A DNA stretch of 64,000 nt from NCBI GenBank assembly GCA_958295465.1, contig OY282353.1:3835001-3899000 (forward strand). The letters run 5' to 3'. Source of the stretch: an uncultured Gammaproteobacteria bacterium (lineage in GTDB: Bacteria > Pseudomonadota > Gammaproteobacteria > HK1). Below the pieces are notes generated by a model, which did not search any database, was not told where the DNA came from, and saw only the letters and a program-made list of their open reading frames with translations. Shown piece by piece: positions 47,990-57,146 of this stretch. The stretch's first letter is position 1. Each line of letters begins with the position of its first letter. A program made the position numbers and the translations under genes.

Positions 47990-48559
47990 ATGCCGAACGT
48001 CAGCACCAACGAGTTCCGGTCGGGGTTGAAGCTCATCATCGACGGGGACCCGTGCTCCATCATCGAGAACGAATTCGTCAAGCCAGGGAAGGGCCAGGCC
48101 TTCGTTCGCGCCCGGTTCCGGAACCTCAGGAGCGGCAGGGTCGTCGAGCGCACGTTCAAGTCGGGGGAGTCGGTGGAGGCGGCGGACGTGCTGGAGGTGT
48201 CCTTGCAGTACCTCTACAACGACGGCGACCTGTTCCATTTCATGGACGAGCAGACCTTCGAGCAGCACGCAGCGGACGCCGGGGCGGTCGGCGACGCCTC
48301 GCGTTGGCTCAAGGAGCAGGACGTCTGCGCCATCACCCTCTGGAACGGCACGCCGATCGTGGTCAACCCGCCGAACTTCGTGACCCTGGAAATCACCGAG
48401 ACCGAGCCCGGCGTGCGCGGCGACACTGCGAGCGGCGCCACCAAGCCCGCGACCGTCGAGACCGGCGCGGTCATCAAGGTGCCGCTGTTCGTCGAGCAGG
48501 GCGAGCTGGTCAGGATCGACACCCGCACCGGCGAGTACGTCTCCCGCGCCAGGGAATGA
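47990..48559 (+). CDS. efp: Elongation factor P
   Basis: The 189-residue protein relieves ribosome stalling at polyproline stretches. Its domain I tip is KPGKGQAF, with the modifiable Lys34, and the C-terminal OB domains end near [10 protein letters not shown]. The next gene, epmA, encodes the ligase that attaches beta-lysine to this residue. The stop overlaps a possible epmA ATG (ATGA). Confidence 0.96.
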   Translation: MPNVSTNEFRSGLKLIIDGDPCSIIENEFVKPGKGQAFVRARFRNLRSGRVVERTFKSGESVEAADVLEVSLQYLYNDGDLFHFMDEQTFEQHAADAGAVGDASRWLKEQDVCAITLWNGTPIVVNPPNFVTLEITETEPGVRGDTASGATKPATVETGAVIKVPLFVEQGELVRIDTRTGEYVSRARE

Positions 48560-49581
48560 GCGCGTCGTTCCCACCTCGCCGGGTCGTGATGCGCATGCAT
48601 GAGCGCGCCTCCGAACCGGCGTCGGGCCGGGCGGGTTGCGACTGGCGCCCGAGCGCGGGCATCGACGCGCTTCGGCTGCGCGCGCGCCTCCTGCGCGCGG
48701 CCCGGGCGTATTTCGACGCTCAAGGGGTGATGGAAGTCGAGACCCCCGCCCTGGGCGCCGCCACCGTCACCGATCCGTCGATCGAGAGCCTCAGGGCGAA
48801 CGGCCGGACCGGGCGCTCCTGGTACCTCCAGACCTCGCCCGAGTTCGCCATGAAGCGGCTGCTGGCGGCGGGAAGCGGATCGATCTACCAGATCACCCGC
48901 GCATTCCGGGACGGCGAGCGCGGGCGGCATCACAACATCGAGTTCTCGATTCTCGAATGGTACCGGGTGGGATTCGATCATCACCGCCTCATCGATGACG
49001 TCGACGCCCTGCTCGATCGGATCCTCGGTTCCCGTCCGTCCTCGCGCCTGACCTTCCGGGAGGCGTTCCTGCGCCATCTCGACCTGGATCCATTGACCGC
49101 GACGACGGTGGAGCTTCACGACGCTTGCGAATCGAGAGGTTTCGCGAGCCGGGCGGCGTCGGCGACCCGCGACGAATGCCTCGACCACCTCCTCGCCGCC
49201 GCGGTGCAGCCGGCACTTGGGCCCGGACGTGTCTACCTGCTCGATTTCCCGGCCTCCCAGGCGGCACTGGCGCGCATTCGTAACGGGCCACCGGAGGTTG
49301 CCGAGAGGTTCGAGTTGTACATCGACGGGATCGAGGTCGCCAACGGCTATCATGAGCTCCGGGACGCCGGCGAGCTGCACGGTAGGATGCGGCGCGACAT
49401 CGAGACACGACGCTGCGGAGGACGGCCGGCGCCAGCGGTGGACGCCCGGCTGCTCGCCGCCCACGAGGCGGGGCTGCCGGCCTGCGCGGGGGTGGCGGTG
49501 GGTTTCGACCGGCTCGTCATGCTCGCCGGCGGCTACCGGGCCCTGCGCGAGGTGCTGGCGTTCCCGGAGGATGCCGCATGA
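48556..49581 (+). CDS. epmA: EF-P lysine ligase EpmA (PoxA/GenX)
   Basis: This LysRS-like enzyme activates (R)-beta-lysine and joins it to the Lys of EF-P. It has class II synthetase motifs: EVETPALG (motif 1), [15 protein letters not shown] and [21 protein letters not shown] (motif 2), and [12 protein letters not shown] (motif 3), and no anticodon-binding domain. The 341-residue call uses ATG 48556, overlapping the efp stop; ATG 48589 gives 330 residues. epmB, the aminomutase that makes beta-lysine, is not in the window. Confidence 0.92.
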   Translation: MSASFPPRRVVMRMHERASEPASGRAGCDWRPSAGIDALRLRARLLRAARAYFDAQGVMEVETPALGAATVTDPSIESLRANGRTGRSWYLQTSPEFAMKRLLAAGSGSIYQITRAFRDGERGRHHNIEFSILEWYRVGFDHHRLIDDVDALLDRILGSRPSSRLTFREAFLRHLDLDPLTATTVELHDACESRGFASRAASATRDECLDHLLAAAVQPALGPGRVYLLDFPASQAALARIRNGPPEVAERFELYIDGIEVANGYHELRDAGELHGRMRRDIETRRCGGRPAPAVDARLLAAHEAGLPACAGVAVGFDRLVMLAGGYRALREVLAFPEDAA

Positions 49582-49834
49582 CCGCGCGGACGAAACTCTG
49601 CGCCGGAGATCCGGTCTCACCGGATGACGATACGGGCGGATCCCGGGGTGGCGGATGGCACTCCGCCGTGGCAGTGGCCTGAGAGTATGATGATCGCGCA
49701 AACGATGTCTTCCTGCGACCGGGAAATCGACGGGCCCGGCGTTCGGCGCTGCCCGCGACGGGTGGTTGCCCGGCAATCGGTACGAGACGCCGGTCCGCCG
49801 GTCGGGACGAAGCCTGGAGCCATGGATCGGCGTG

Positions 49835-50410
49835 ATGCCCGACAATGTTTCAGACCGCGAGCTGGTCGAGCGGGTGCAACGCGGAGAGCGCAAGGCGTTC
49901 GACCTGCTGATGCTCAAGTATCAGCACCGGATCGCCAAGCTCATCGCCCGCTACGTCCAGGATCCTTCCGAAGTCCTGGACGTCGCCCAGGAAGCGTTCA
50001 TGAAGGCATATCGCGCGATTCCGAAGTTTCGCGGGGACAGCGCGTTCTATACCTGGATGTACCGGATCGCGATCAATACCGCAAAGAACCATCTGGCTGC
50101 GCAGGCCCGCCGCCCGCGGGAATCGGGATTGGACGTGGCGGATCTCGAGCAATTCGACGGTATTCCCGAGCTGAAGGAGTACGTGACCCCGGAAGGGCTT
50201 GCCCTCACCGAGGAAATTCAACAGACGGTGATCGCGGCCATCGATGCGCTGCCGGAGGACCTCAAGGTCGCGATCTCGTTGCGGGAGCTCGAAGGGTTGA
50301 GCTACGAAGACATCGCGCGCGTCATGGAATGCCCCATCGGCACCGTCCGATCGAGGATCTTCCGCGCCCGGGAGGCGATCAACGCGCGGCTCGAGCCGCT
50401 GCTCGATTGA
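49835..50410 (+). CDS. rpoE: RNA polymerase sigma-E factor
   Basis: The 191-residue ECF sigma factor has region 2 (DLLMLKYQHRIAKLIARYV, then DVAQEAFMKAYRAI and FYTWMYRIAINTAKN) and region 4 (LPEDLKVAISLRELEGLSYE and IGTVRSRIFRARE). It directs the envelope-stress response. Its anti-sigma factor follows at six bases. The frame is open upstream to 49766, but the family starts near the chosen ATG. Confidence 0.95.
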   Translation: MPDNVSDRELVERVQRGERKAFDLLMLKYQHRIAKLIARYVQDPSEVLDVAQEAFMKAYRAIPKFRGDSAFYTWMYRIAINTAKNHLAAQARRPRESGLDVADLEQFDGIPELKEYVTPEGLALTEEIQQTVIAAIDALPEDLKVAISLRELEGLSYEDIARVMECPIGTVRSRIFRAREAINARLEPLLD

Positions 50411-50416
50411 GGTCGA

Positions 50417-51049
50417 ATGACCGTGAACGCCCCTGATTCGAACGAACAGGTTTCCGCATTCGTCGACGGCGAACTCCGGGGCCCGGCGCGAGACCGTGTC
50501 GTGGATGCCCTGTATGGAAGCTCGGAGCTTCGCCGCGCATGGGCGCACTTTCATCTCATCGGCGACGTGGTGCGCAAGATCGGCCCCGTTCCCGGCGCCG
50601 GCTCCATCGCCGGGAACGTGAACGCGGCGCTTTCCGCCGAGCCCGTCGTTCCTTTCGAACCACGTCCGCGGCGCCCGTGGCTCGTCCCGCTTCCCGGGCT
50701 GGCGTTTGCCGCGGCAATCGCAGCCGTTGCGGTCCTCGGAATCCGCAGCCTCGATGACGGCGGCGTGCAGCCTCCGCCGGTTGCCGGGGCATCGCGCCCC
50801 GAAGTCGAGGCGACGAGTTCCCTCCCGGCCGCTCCGGATCCGGCCGCATCGCGCATCGCGTCCGCCGCGGCGCCGCCCGCCGGCTCCGAGGCGGCCCGCC
50901 GGCGGTGGAGCGACGTGGCGCCGAATGCGGAAGCCCGTCTCAACGTCTATCTGGTCAATCACAACGAATACGCCGGCAACGGGGTGCGCGGCGTGCTGCC
51001 CTACGTGCACATCGTCGGCTACCAGCCTGCGGCGGGAGACTACCGCTGA
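50417..51049 (+). CDS. rseA: Anti-sigma-E factor RseA
   Basis: The 210-residue protein has the cytoplasmic sigma-binding domain (NEQVSAFVDGEL and AWAHFHLIGDVVR near 9-55), one transmembrane helix (about 95-113), and a periplasmic domain with a Pro/Ala-rich part and a C-terminal conserved segment (RLNVYLVNHNEYAG and YVHIVGYQ). It holds RpoE inactive at the inner membrane until cleaved by DegS and RseP. Confidence 0.93.
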   Translation: MTVNAPDSNEQVSAFVDGELRGPARDRVVDALYGSSELRRAWAHFHLIGDVVRKIGPVPGAGSIAGNVNAALSAEPVVPFEPRPRRPWLVPLPGLAFAAAIAAVAVLGIRSLDDGGVQPPPVAGASRPEVEATSSLPAAPDPAASRIASAAAPPAGSEAARRRWSDVAPNAEARLNVYLVNHNEYAGNGVRGVLPYVHIVGYQPAAGDYR

Positions 51050-51102
51050 ACGCTGCCGGGACATCCGCGCCGAGTCCGTCGCAACGGAGCCGGCCGGGGG
51101 TC

Positions 51103-52092
51103 GTGCGCCTGGCTGGCGCGACCTTGTTCGCGACGCTGACCGCCGGAGCCGCCGCATCGCAAGCGGCGGACGAACAGCGGGAGATCCGCAGCCTGCTCGA
51201 TCGGATGGTGCGCGCCTCCCGCACCCTCGACTACGTCGGCACGTTCGTGTATCGCAACGGCTCGACGATCCAGTCCATGAAGATCATCCACCGCGCGGAC
51301 GCGGACGGGAGCCGGGAGCGGCTCGTCGCCCTCTCGGGCGCGGCCCGCGAGGTCATACGCGACGGACGGCGCGTCACCTGCATCCTTCCCGACGATCGGA
51401 CCGTGGTCGTCGCCAAGCGGCGACCCGGCCGTCCGTACCCGTCGACCGTGTTCGGGCCGGAGGTCGCAATTGGTCCGGACGTCGCCGAGTTCTATTCCCT
51501 GTCGATCGCCGGGGTCGAGCGGGTCGCGGATCGGGAAGCGACCGTGATCGACGCCCGGCCGAAGGATCGGTACCGCTACGGACTGCGGCTTGCCGTCGAT
51601 CACGAGACCGGGCTGTTGCTGAAATCGGAGTTGCTCGACGACAGGATGACGGCCCTCGAGCAGATCGTCTACACGCATCTCGACCTGCCCGAATCGATTC
51701 CCGACGAGGCCCTGGAGCCGCGAATCTCCGATGCCGGGTTCACGCGCTACGAGACCGAGGCCGCGGAGGGCGCCGGAGACAGCTCGACGGCACGGACCCA
51801 GGAGTGGACGATCGGCTGGCTGCCGGCGGGCTTCAGGATGACGAACGAGTCCCAGGATCCGATCCGGTCCGGCCACGACCCGGTGGACCATCGGGTTTAC
51901 GGCGACGGACTCGCATCGCTGTCGATCTTCATCGAGCGGGGGCTCGACGAGGGCGATCGGTTCGAAGGGCCATCCTCGGTCGGTGCGGTCAATGCCTTCG
52001 GCCGTATCGTCGAGGAGTTTCAGCTCAGCGTGGTCGGCGAGGTGCCCGGGATCACGGTCGAGAAGGTCGCGGCGTCCATCCTGAAACGATGA
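51103..52092 (+). CDS. rseB: Sigma-E regulatory protein RseB/MucB
   Basis: The 329-residue periplasmic protein binds RseA and shields it from DegS. It has a signal peptide (LAGATLFATLTAGAAASQA) and the MucB domain (LDYVGTFVYRNG and MKIIHRAD, then FYSLSIAGVERVA), with a C-terminal LolA-like lobe and MucB tail (FRMTNES and LASLSIFIERG). The start is taken as GTG 51103, which gives a compact signal peptide; no ATG lies in a good position. Confidence 0.9.
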   Translation: MRLAGATLFATLTAGAAASQAADEQREIRSLLDRMVRASRTLDYVGTFVYRNGSTIQSMKIIHRADADGSRERLVALSGAAREVIRDGRRVTCILPDDRTVVVAKRRPGRPYPSTVFGPEVAIGPDVAEFYSLSIAGVERVADREATVIDARPKDRYRYGLRLAVDHETGLLLKSELLDDRMTALEQIVYTHLDLPESIPDEALEPRISDAGFTRYETEAAEGAGDSSTARTQEWTIGWLPAGFRMTNESQDPIRSGHDPVDHRVYGDGLASLSIFIERGLDEGDRFEGPSSVGAVNAFGRIVEEFQLSVVGEVPGITVEKVAASILKR

Positions 52093-52169
52093 GCCGATTC
52101 GAACGAGAGGAACGCCGACCTTCGATGTATCATTCAACCGCCATGCGGCCGCGAATCCACGAGGTCCAA

Positions 52170-53597
52170 GTGAAGCCGTCAGGAGCACCCGCCCTGTTCG
52201 CCGCGGTATCCGTCGCGGCGGCCTGTCTCGTCGCCGGGCCGGCGCTCGCGCGTTCCCTCCCCGACTTCACCGGGCTCGTCGAGCAGAACCGGGCGGTCGT
52301 CGTCAACATCAGCACGACACAGCACCGAACGGTTCCCACCGATCGGCCGCGCCTGCCCAAGGGCTTCGAGATGCCCGATCTGCCCGAGAACAGTCCGTTC
52401 CGGGAGTTCTTCCGTCGATTCTTCGGGGAAGGGGAGATCGAAGAGTTCGACACCCAGTCACTGGGATCGGGATTCGTCATCTCGCAGGACGGATACATCA
52501 TCTCGAACAACCACGTGGTGCGAAACGCCGATGAGATCATCGTGCGGCTGAGCGATCGCCGGGAGTACAAGGCGGAGGTCGTCGGCACCGACGAACCCAG
52601 CGACGTTGCCCTTCTCAAGATCGACGCCGAGGGGTTGCCGGTGGTTCGCCTGGGGACCGACTACGAGCTGAAGGTCGGTGAATGGGTCCTCGCGATCGGC
52701 TCCCCGTTCGGTTTCGACCACTCCGTCACCGCGGGCATCGTGTCCGCCAAGGGCCGGAGCCTTCCCCGCGAAAACTACGTTCCGTTCATCCAGACCGACG
52801 TCGCCATCAACCCGGGAAACTCCGGTGGCCCACTGTTCAACCTGCAGGGTGAAGTCGTCGGGGTGAACTCCCAGATCTTCAGCCGCACCGGTGGATTCAT
52901 GGGGCTGTCGTTCGCGATTCCGATCGACGTCGCGATGGACGTCGCGGACCAGTTGCGCGACAAGGGGCGTGTGTCCCGGGGATGGCTCGGCGTCCTGATC
53001 CAGGACGTCACCCGCGAGCTCGCCGAGTCGTTCGGCATGGCCAAGCCCCAGGGCGCGCTCGTCGCCAGGGTGCTCGACGGCAGTCCGGCCGAGCAGGCCG
53101 GATTCGAAGTCGGCGACGTCCTCCTCTCGTTCGATGCGAACCCGATCCAACGCTCGTCGGATCTTCCCCCCATCGTCGGGCGTACGCGGGTGGGCCGGGA
53201 GGTGGAGGTCGAGATCCTGCGGGGCGGGCGGTCGATGACCTTGATGGTGACGACCGACGAGTTGCCCGCCGACGAAGACGTCCGGATCGCGACCGCGCGT
53301 CCGCCGGGCGAGGTGGAAGCGGATCGGCTCGGACTCGCGGTGCGGGACTTGAGCGACGAGGAACGAGCCTCGTTCGACGTGGCCGATCACGGTGTACTGG
53401 TGAGCAGGGTTGCGAATGGCCCGGCCAAGCGGGCCGGGGTTCGTGCGGGAGACGTGATTCTCATGCTGAACAACGAGAAGGTCTCGAGCAGTGGTGACCT
53501 GGAACGGCTCGCGGCCGGCCTGCCGGAAGGCAAGGCGGTGTCCGTGCTGGTTCAGCGGCAGGGCAGCCCGATCTTTCTCGCATTGAAGCCGGAGTAG
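52170..53597 (+). CDS. mucD: Periplasmic serine protease MucD (DegP/HtrA)
   Basis: The 475-residue protease-chaperone degrades misfolded envelope proteins. The triad is His115 (SNNHVV), Asp145 (EPSDVALLK) and Ser218 (NPGNSGGPL), followed by two PDZ domains. The GTG at 52170 with GAGG upstream yields a standard signal peptide (MKPSGAPALFAAVSVAAACL) and the family's usual length. ATG 52089, which overlaps the rseB stop, is an alternative but would bury the signal peptide. Confidence 0.94.
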   Translation: MKPSGAPALFAAVSVAAACLVAGPALARSLPDFTGLVEQNRAVVVNISTTQHRTVPTDRPRLPKGFEMPDLPENSPFREFFRRFFGEGEIEEFDTQSLGSGFVISQDGYIISNNHVVRNADEIIVRLSDRREYKAEVVGTDEPSDVALLKIDAEGLPVVRLGTDYELKVGEWVLAIGSPFGFDHSVTAGIVSAKGRSLPRENYVPFIQTDVAINPGNSGGPLFNLQGEVVGVNSQIFSRTGGFMGLSFAIPIDVAMDVADQLRDKGRVSRGWLGVLIQDVTRELAESFGMAKPQGALVARVLDGSPAEQAGFEVGDVLLSFDANPIQRSSDLPPIVGRTRVGREVEVEILRGGRSMTLMVTTDELPADEDVRIATARPPGEVEADRLGLAVRDLSDEERASFDVADHGVLVSRVANGPAKRAGVRAGDVILMLNNEKVSSSGDLERLAAGLPEGKAVSVLVQRQGSPIFLALKPE

Positions 53598-53632
53598 CAC
53601 CGCGTCGTGGGATTCGTGGGATCGGCTGCATC

Positions 53633-53657
53633 AGGGCGTCTTCCCGGCGCCCTTTTT
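53633..53657 (+). terminator. Rho-independent terminator after mucD
   Basis: GGGCG at 53634-53638 pairs with CGCCC at 53648-53652 around a nine-base loop, and TTTTT follows. It fits the end of the rpoE-rseA-rseB-mucD operon. Confidence 0.7.
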
Positions 53658-53850
53658 CGTGCCGGCCCGGCGATGTTCCTTCGTGGTTTTGCCGTCATCG
53701 GGCGTGTCGATCGCGGGGCATCGGCCCTCATGGCTCCCGGCGTCGGACCATGCGTCGGACGAACCGCGGAGAGCCGGAGGCGGCAAGCATTCGAACCGGC
53801 GGAGCCCGGACCCGGGACAGGGCTTCGCCATGGTGAGCCAACCACACGGT

Positions 53851-53925
53851 ATGAAACGGATCGGGCACGTCGAAATTCCGCGGGAACCCGTTCTCGCATT
53901 CCCCGATGGCGGAGATGAGCGATGA
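53851..53925 (+). pseudogene. lepA: lepA C-terminal remnant
   Basis: Directly before lepB a frame reads MKRIGHVEIPREPVLAF. LepA (EF4) proteins end with a K-R-M-K-x-V-G-x-V-E-I-P-Q-E-A-F-L-A-x-L tail, and lepA is the normal gene between mucD and lepB in this operon order. Only this tail of about 20 codons remains; its stop overlaps the lepB start. Nothing else of lepA is present in 53598-53921. Confidence 0.75.
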
Positions 53926-54728
53926 GGTTCGATTTCCCCACCCTCATCGTGTTGCTCGTGTTCGCCACCGGTCTCATCTGGGCGTTCGATGCCGCGGTGC
54001 TCACGCGCCGTCGCCGGGCCGCGGCCCGTGAAGGCGAGGGCGAGGCGGAGGGTGTGGCCGCCGCGCCTCCGTCCCGGATCGTCGAGTATTCGAAATCGTT
54101 CTTCCCGGTCTTCCTGATCGTCCTCGTCCTCCGGTCGTTCATCGTGGAGCCGTTTCGCATTCCTTCCAACTCGATGATGCCGACGTTGCTCACCGGGGAC
54201 TTCATTCTCGTCAACAAGTTCAACTACGGTATCCGCCTGCCGGTCATCGACACCAAGGTTCTGGACGTGGGCCTGCCGGAGCGCGGTGACATCGTGGTCT
54301 TCCGGTTCCCCGAAGACCCGTCCACGCCGTTCATCAAGCGGGTGGTCGGCGTTCCCGGCGATCGGATTGCCTACTATGACAAGAGACTGTACGTCAACGA
54401 CGACCCGATGGAGCAGAGTCCGGTCGGGCGCTACGTCGGGGTCGGGTCCGGAGCGGTGATGAGCGGTGCGAGCCTGCGCGTGGAGCATCTCGCCGACGTC
54501 GAGCACCATATCCTGGTTCAACCGCGGGCGCGTACCGTTCAAGGCACCGCCGTGGTGCCCGAAGGCCACTACTTCGTGCTGGGTGACAATCGGGACAACA
54601 GCCGGGACAGCCGCTACTGGGGCACGGTGTCCGAGGAGCTCCTCATCGGCAGGGCGTTCCGGATCTGGATGAACTGGGACATCGGGCATGGAATCGACTG
54701 GAAGCGGATCGGCAAGCGGATCGACTGA
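53922..54728 (+). CDS. lepB: Signal peptidase I
   Basis: The 268-residue membrane protease removes signal peptides from exported proteins. It has two N-terminal helices (about 6-27 and 60-73), the nucleophile Ser84 in PSNSMMPTL and the general base Lys139 in FIKRVVGVPGD, and the GDNRDNSRDSRYWG motif near 227. The ATG overlaps the lepA remnant's stop. Confidence 0.95.
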   Translation: MRFDFPTLIVLLVFATGLIWAFDAAVLTRRRRAAAREGEGEAEGVAAAPPSRIVEYSKSFFPVFLIVLVLRSFIVEPFRIPSNSMMPTLLTGDFILVNKFNYGIRLPVIDTKVLDVGLPERGDIVVFRFPEDPSTPFIKRVVGVPGDRIAYYDKRLYVNDDPMEQSPVGRYVGVGSGAVMSGASLRVEHLADVEHHILVQPRARTVQGTAVVPEGHYFVLGDNRDNSRDSRYWGTVSEELLIGRAFRIWMNWDIGHGIDWKRIGKRID

Positions 54729-54761
54729 ACCACGGCGCCGGGAGCCACCGGCGCGCTCGCG

Positions 54762-55445
54762 GTGACCCCGGCCCAGCGCCGGCTCGCGGCGCGGCTCGGC
54801 CATTCCTTCACCGATGCCGGGTTGCTCGTCCGTGCACTGACCCATCGCAGTGCGGGGGTGCGCAACAACGAACGTCTCGAATTCCTCGGCGATTCGATTC
54901 TGACCTTCCTCGTCGCGGAGCATCTTTACGGTATGTGCCCGGACGCGCCGGAAGGCAAGTTGACACGCCTGCGCTCCCGGGTCGTCCGGCGCGAGAGCCT
55001 CGCCGCGGCAGCGCGCAAGCTGGGCGTGGGTGATGCCTTGGTGCTCGGCGACGGCGAACGAAAGACCGGAGGCCGCGAGCGCGAATCCATTCTCGCCGAC
55101 GCCTTCGAGGCGATCGTCGCAGCCCTGTATCTCGATTCGGATCTGCCGGCATGCCGGGACCGCGTGCGAGCGCTCCTGGAGGACTGGTTCGATGCGGCAG
55201 CGCGCGACGATGGGGGCAAGGACGCGAAGACGCGCCTGCAGGAACTCATGCAGTCACGGGCAAGGCCGTTGCCGGCATACCGGCTGGTGGAGATCGAAGG
55301 CGCGGCCCATCGCCGGTCGTTCACCGTACGCTGCCATGTCGAAGGTGTCGACCAGGACACGATTGGAACCGGGTCGAGTCGCAGACGTGCGGAGCAGGAC
55401 GCGGCGAGCCGGGTCATGGCCATCCTCGATGAACCCGGCGACTGA
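54762..55445 (+). CDS. rnc: Ribonuclease III
   Basis: The 227-residue enzyme cleaves double-stranded RNA in rRNA and mRNA maturation. It has the signature ERLEFLGDSILTFLVAEHLY (about 33-52), the second metal site in ADAFEAIVAALYLD, and a C-terminal dsRNA-binding domain. The start is GTG. The last 17 bases overlap era. Confidence 0.95.
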   Translation: MTPAQRRLAARLGHSFTDAGLLVRALTHRSAGVRNNERLEFLGDSILTFLVAEHLYGMCPDAPEGKLTRLRSRVVRRESLAAAARKLGVGDALVLGDGERKTGGRERESILADAFEAIVAALYLDSDLPACRDRVRALLEDWFDAAARDDGGKDAKTRLQELMQSRARPLPAYRLVEIEGAAHRRSFTVRCHVEGVDQDTIGTGSSRRRAEQDAASRVMAILDEPGD

Positions 55446-56334
55446 GCGCGATCATCGTTGCGGTTTCGTCACCGTCGCCGGGCGGCCGAACGTCGGCAAG
55501 TCGACGCTGGTCAACAGGATCCTCGGCCGGAAGCTCAGCATCACCTCCAACCGGCCGCAGACCACCCGCCATCGGATCCTGGGGATTGCGACGAGCGGCA
55601 CGTCGCAGATCGTCTTCGTCGACACCCCCGGGATCCACAGAGGGCGCGCCCGCGCCCTCAACCGATACATGAACCGCGTGGCGTCGAGGGCGTTGATCGG
55701 GGCCGACCTCGTGGTCATGGTCGTCGAGGCATCGGGCTGGACGCCGGACGACGATCACATTCTCGAGAGGATCGGCGCCGAGGCGGCGCCGGTCGTCCTG
55801 GCCCTCAACAAGATCGATCGGATCAAGCGTCGCGAGACGCTGCTTCCCATGCTCGCCGAGACCGCCCGACGGTATGAATTCGCGGCCATGGTCCCGGTCT
55901 GCGCTCGAACCGGCGAGAATCTGGACCGGCTCCGGTCCGTGGTCGAAATGCACATGCCGATCGCTCCACCGGTGTTTCCCGAAGAGCAGCTCACCGATCG
56001 CAGCGATGCGTTCCTCGTGGCCGAGATCGTCCGGGAGAAGCTCATCCGCAGGTTGGGCCAGGAGCTACCCCACCGCCTCACCGTGGAGACCGAGCGATTC
56101 GTCGAACAGGAGCGGCGCACCCTGATCAACGTGCTGGTCTGGGTAGAGCGGAAACAGCACAAGGCGATGGTCATCGGCAAGGATGGCGGGCGGCTCCGGG
56201 ACGCAGGGATCGCGGCGCGCCGGGACATCGGCCGCATGCTCGGGCATCCGGTCCATCTGGAGATCTGGGTCAAGGTCAGGGAGGGGTGGTCGGGCGACGA
56301 GCGCGCGCTACGGGGATTGGGGTTCGCCGAATAG
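55429..56334 (+). CDS. era: GTPase Era
   Basis: The 301-residue GTPase helps assemble the 30S subunit. It has the P-loop GRPNVGKST (18-26), switch residues in RPQTTRHRILG, DTPG, NKID, and a C-terminal KH domain (ERFVEQERRTLINV onward). It starts within the end of rnc and is followed by recO. Confidence 0.95.
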   Translation: MNPATERDHRCGFVTVAGRPNVGKSTLVNRILGRKLSITSNRPQTTRHRILGIATSGTSQIVFVDTPGIHRGRARALNRYMNRVASRALIGADLVVMVVEASGWTPDDDHILERIGAEAAPVVLALNKIDRIKRRETLLPMLAETARRYEFAAMVPVCARTGENLDRLRSVVEMHMPIAPPVFPEEQLTDRSDAFLVAEIVREKLIRRLGQELPHRLTVETERFVEQERRTLINVLVWVERKQHKAMVIGKDGGRLRDAGIAARRDIGRMLGHPVHLEIWVKVREGWSGDERALRGLGFAE

Positions 56335-56362
56335 CGCGCCGGGTGTCGAACCGAATTCCCCC

Positions 56363-57073
56363 ATGAGCAAGCTCGAACGCATCGATCTGGAACCGGCGCT
56401 CGTGCTCCACGCCCGGCCCTGGCGCGAATCGAGCCTGCTCGTCGAAGCATTCAGCCGCGGCCACGGCCGCCTCGGGTTGATCGCCCGCGGCGCCCGGCGT
56501 CCGAAATCGAGGATGCGCGGACTGCTCCAGCCGTTCATTCCGTTGCTGTTGTCGTGGCGCGGCAGAGGCGATCTCGCGACCCTGACCGGCGCCGACACCG
56601 AAGGCCGCTTCCCGCCCCTGGCCGGCTCCGCCGCGATCGTCGGGCTCTATCTGAACGAGCTCCTGCTACGCTTTCTCCATCGTCACGATCCGGAACCGGT
56701 GTTGTTCGACCACTATCTTGCCGCACTCGACGGGATTGCGCATGGAAGCGACCCGGAGCCCATTCTCCGGATCTTCGAGAAACGTCTCCTCGAGGCGGCC
56801 GGCTACGCGCTGGAGCTGAAGCGCGAGGCGCATTCCGGCAGGGCGATAGAGCCGGGAGGCCGATATCGATACACGACGGATTCCGGGCCGGAACGCTGGT
56901 CGGGCGATGCATCTCCCGGGGTGGGTGTGAGCGGGTCGACCCTGCTCGCCCTCGCCCGCGAGGAGATCACCGGTCGCCGCGCCCTCGAGGAGGCCAAGTA
57001 TCTCATGCGCTCGATCATCGACGAGCGTTGCGGCGGACGCGCCCTCGTTTCGAGGAGGCTGTGGAGGCGATAA
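56363..57073 (+). CDS. recO: DNA repair protein RecO
   Basis: The 236-residue protein loads RecA with RecR. It has an N-terminal OB fold (LEPALVLHARPWRESSLLVE and the GLIARGARRPKS stretch) and the helical C-terminal domain (GLYLNELLLRFL, FEKRLLEAAGY). It lacks the zinc-binding cysteines seen in some RecO proteins. pdxJ, which often follows, is absent; rne converges 73 bases away. Confidence 0.93.
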   Translation: MSKLERIDLEPALVLHARPWRESSLLVEAFSRGHGRLGLIARGARRPKSRMRGLLQPFIPLLLSWRGRGDLATLTGADTEGRFPPLAGSAAIVGLYLNELLLRFLHRHDPEPVLFDHYLAALDGIAHGSDPEPILRIFEKRLLEAAGYALELKREAHSGRAIEPGGRYRYTTDSGPERWSGDASPGVGVSGSTLLALAREEITGRRALEEAKYLMRSIIDERCGGRALVSRRLWRR

Positions 57074-57146
57074 CCGATGCCCCGTCCGTCCGGGCGGGCA
57101 ATGCCCGGGGTTGCGCGATCCATGCGGCGCTCCGCCGGCCGCGCGC

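Noticed and set aside
53607..53918. 103-codon ORF between mucD and lepB
   Set aside because: It is in a different frame from the lepA remnant, is low-complexity, and has no ribosome site or family.
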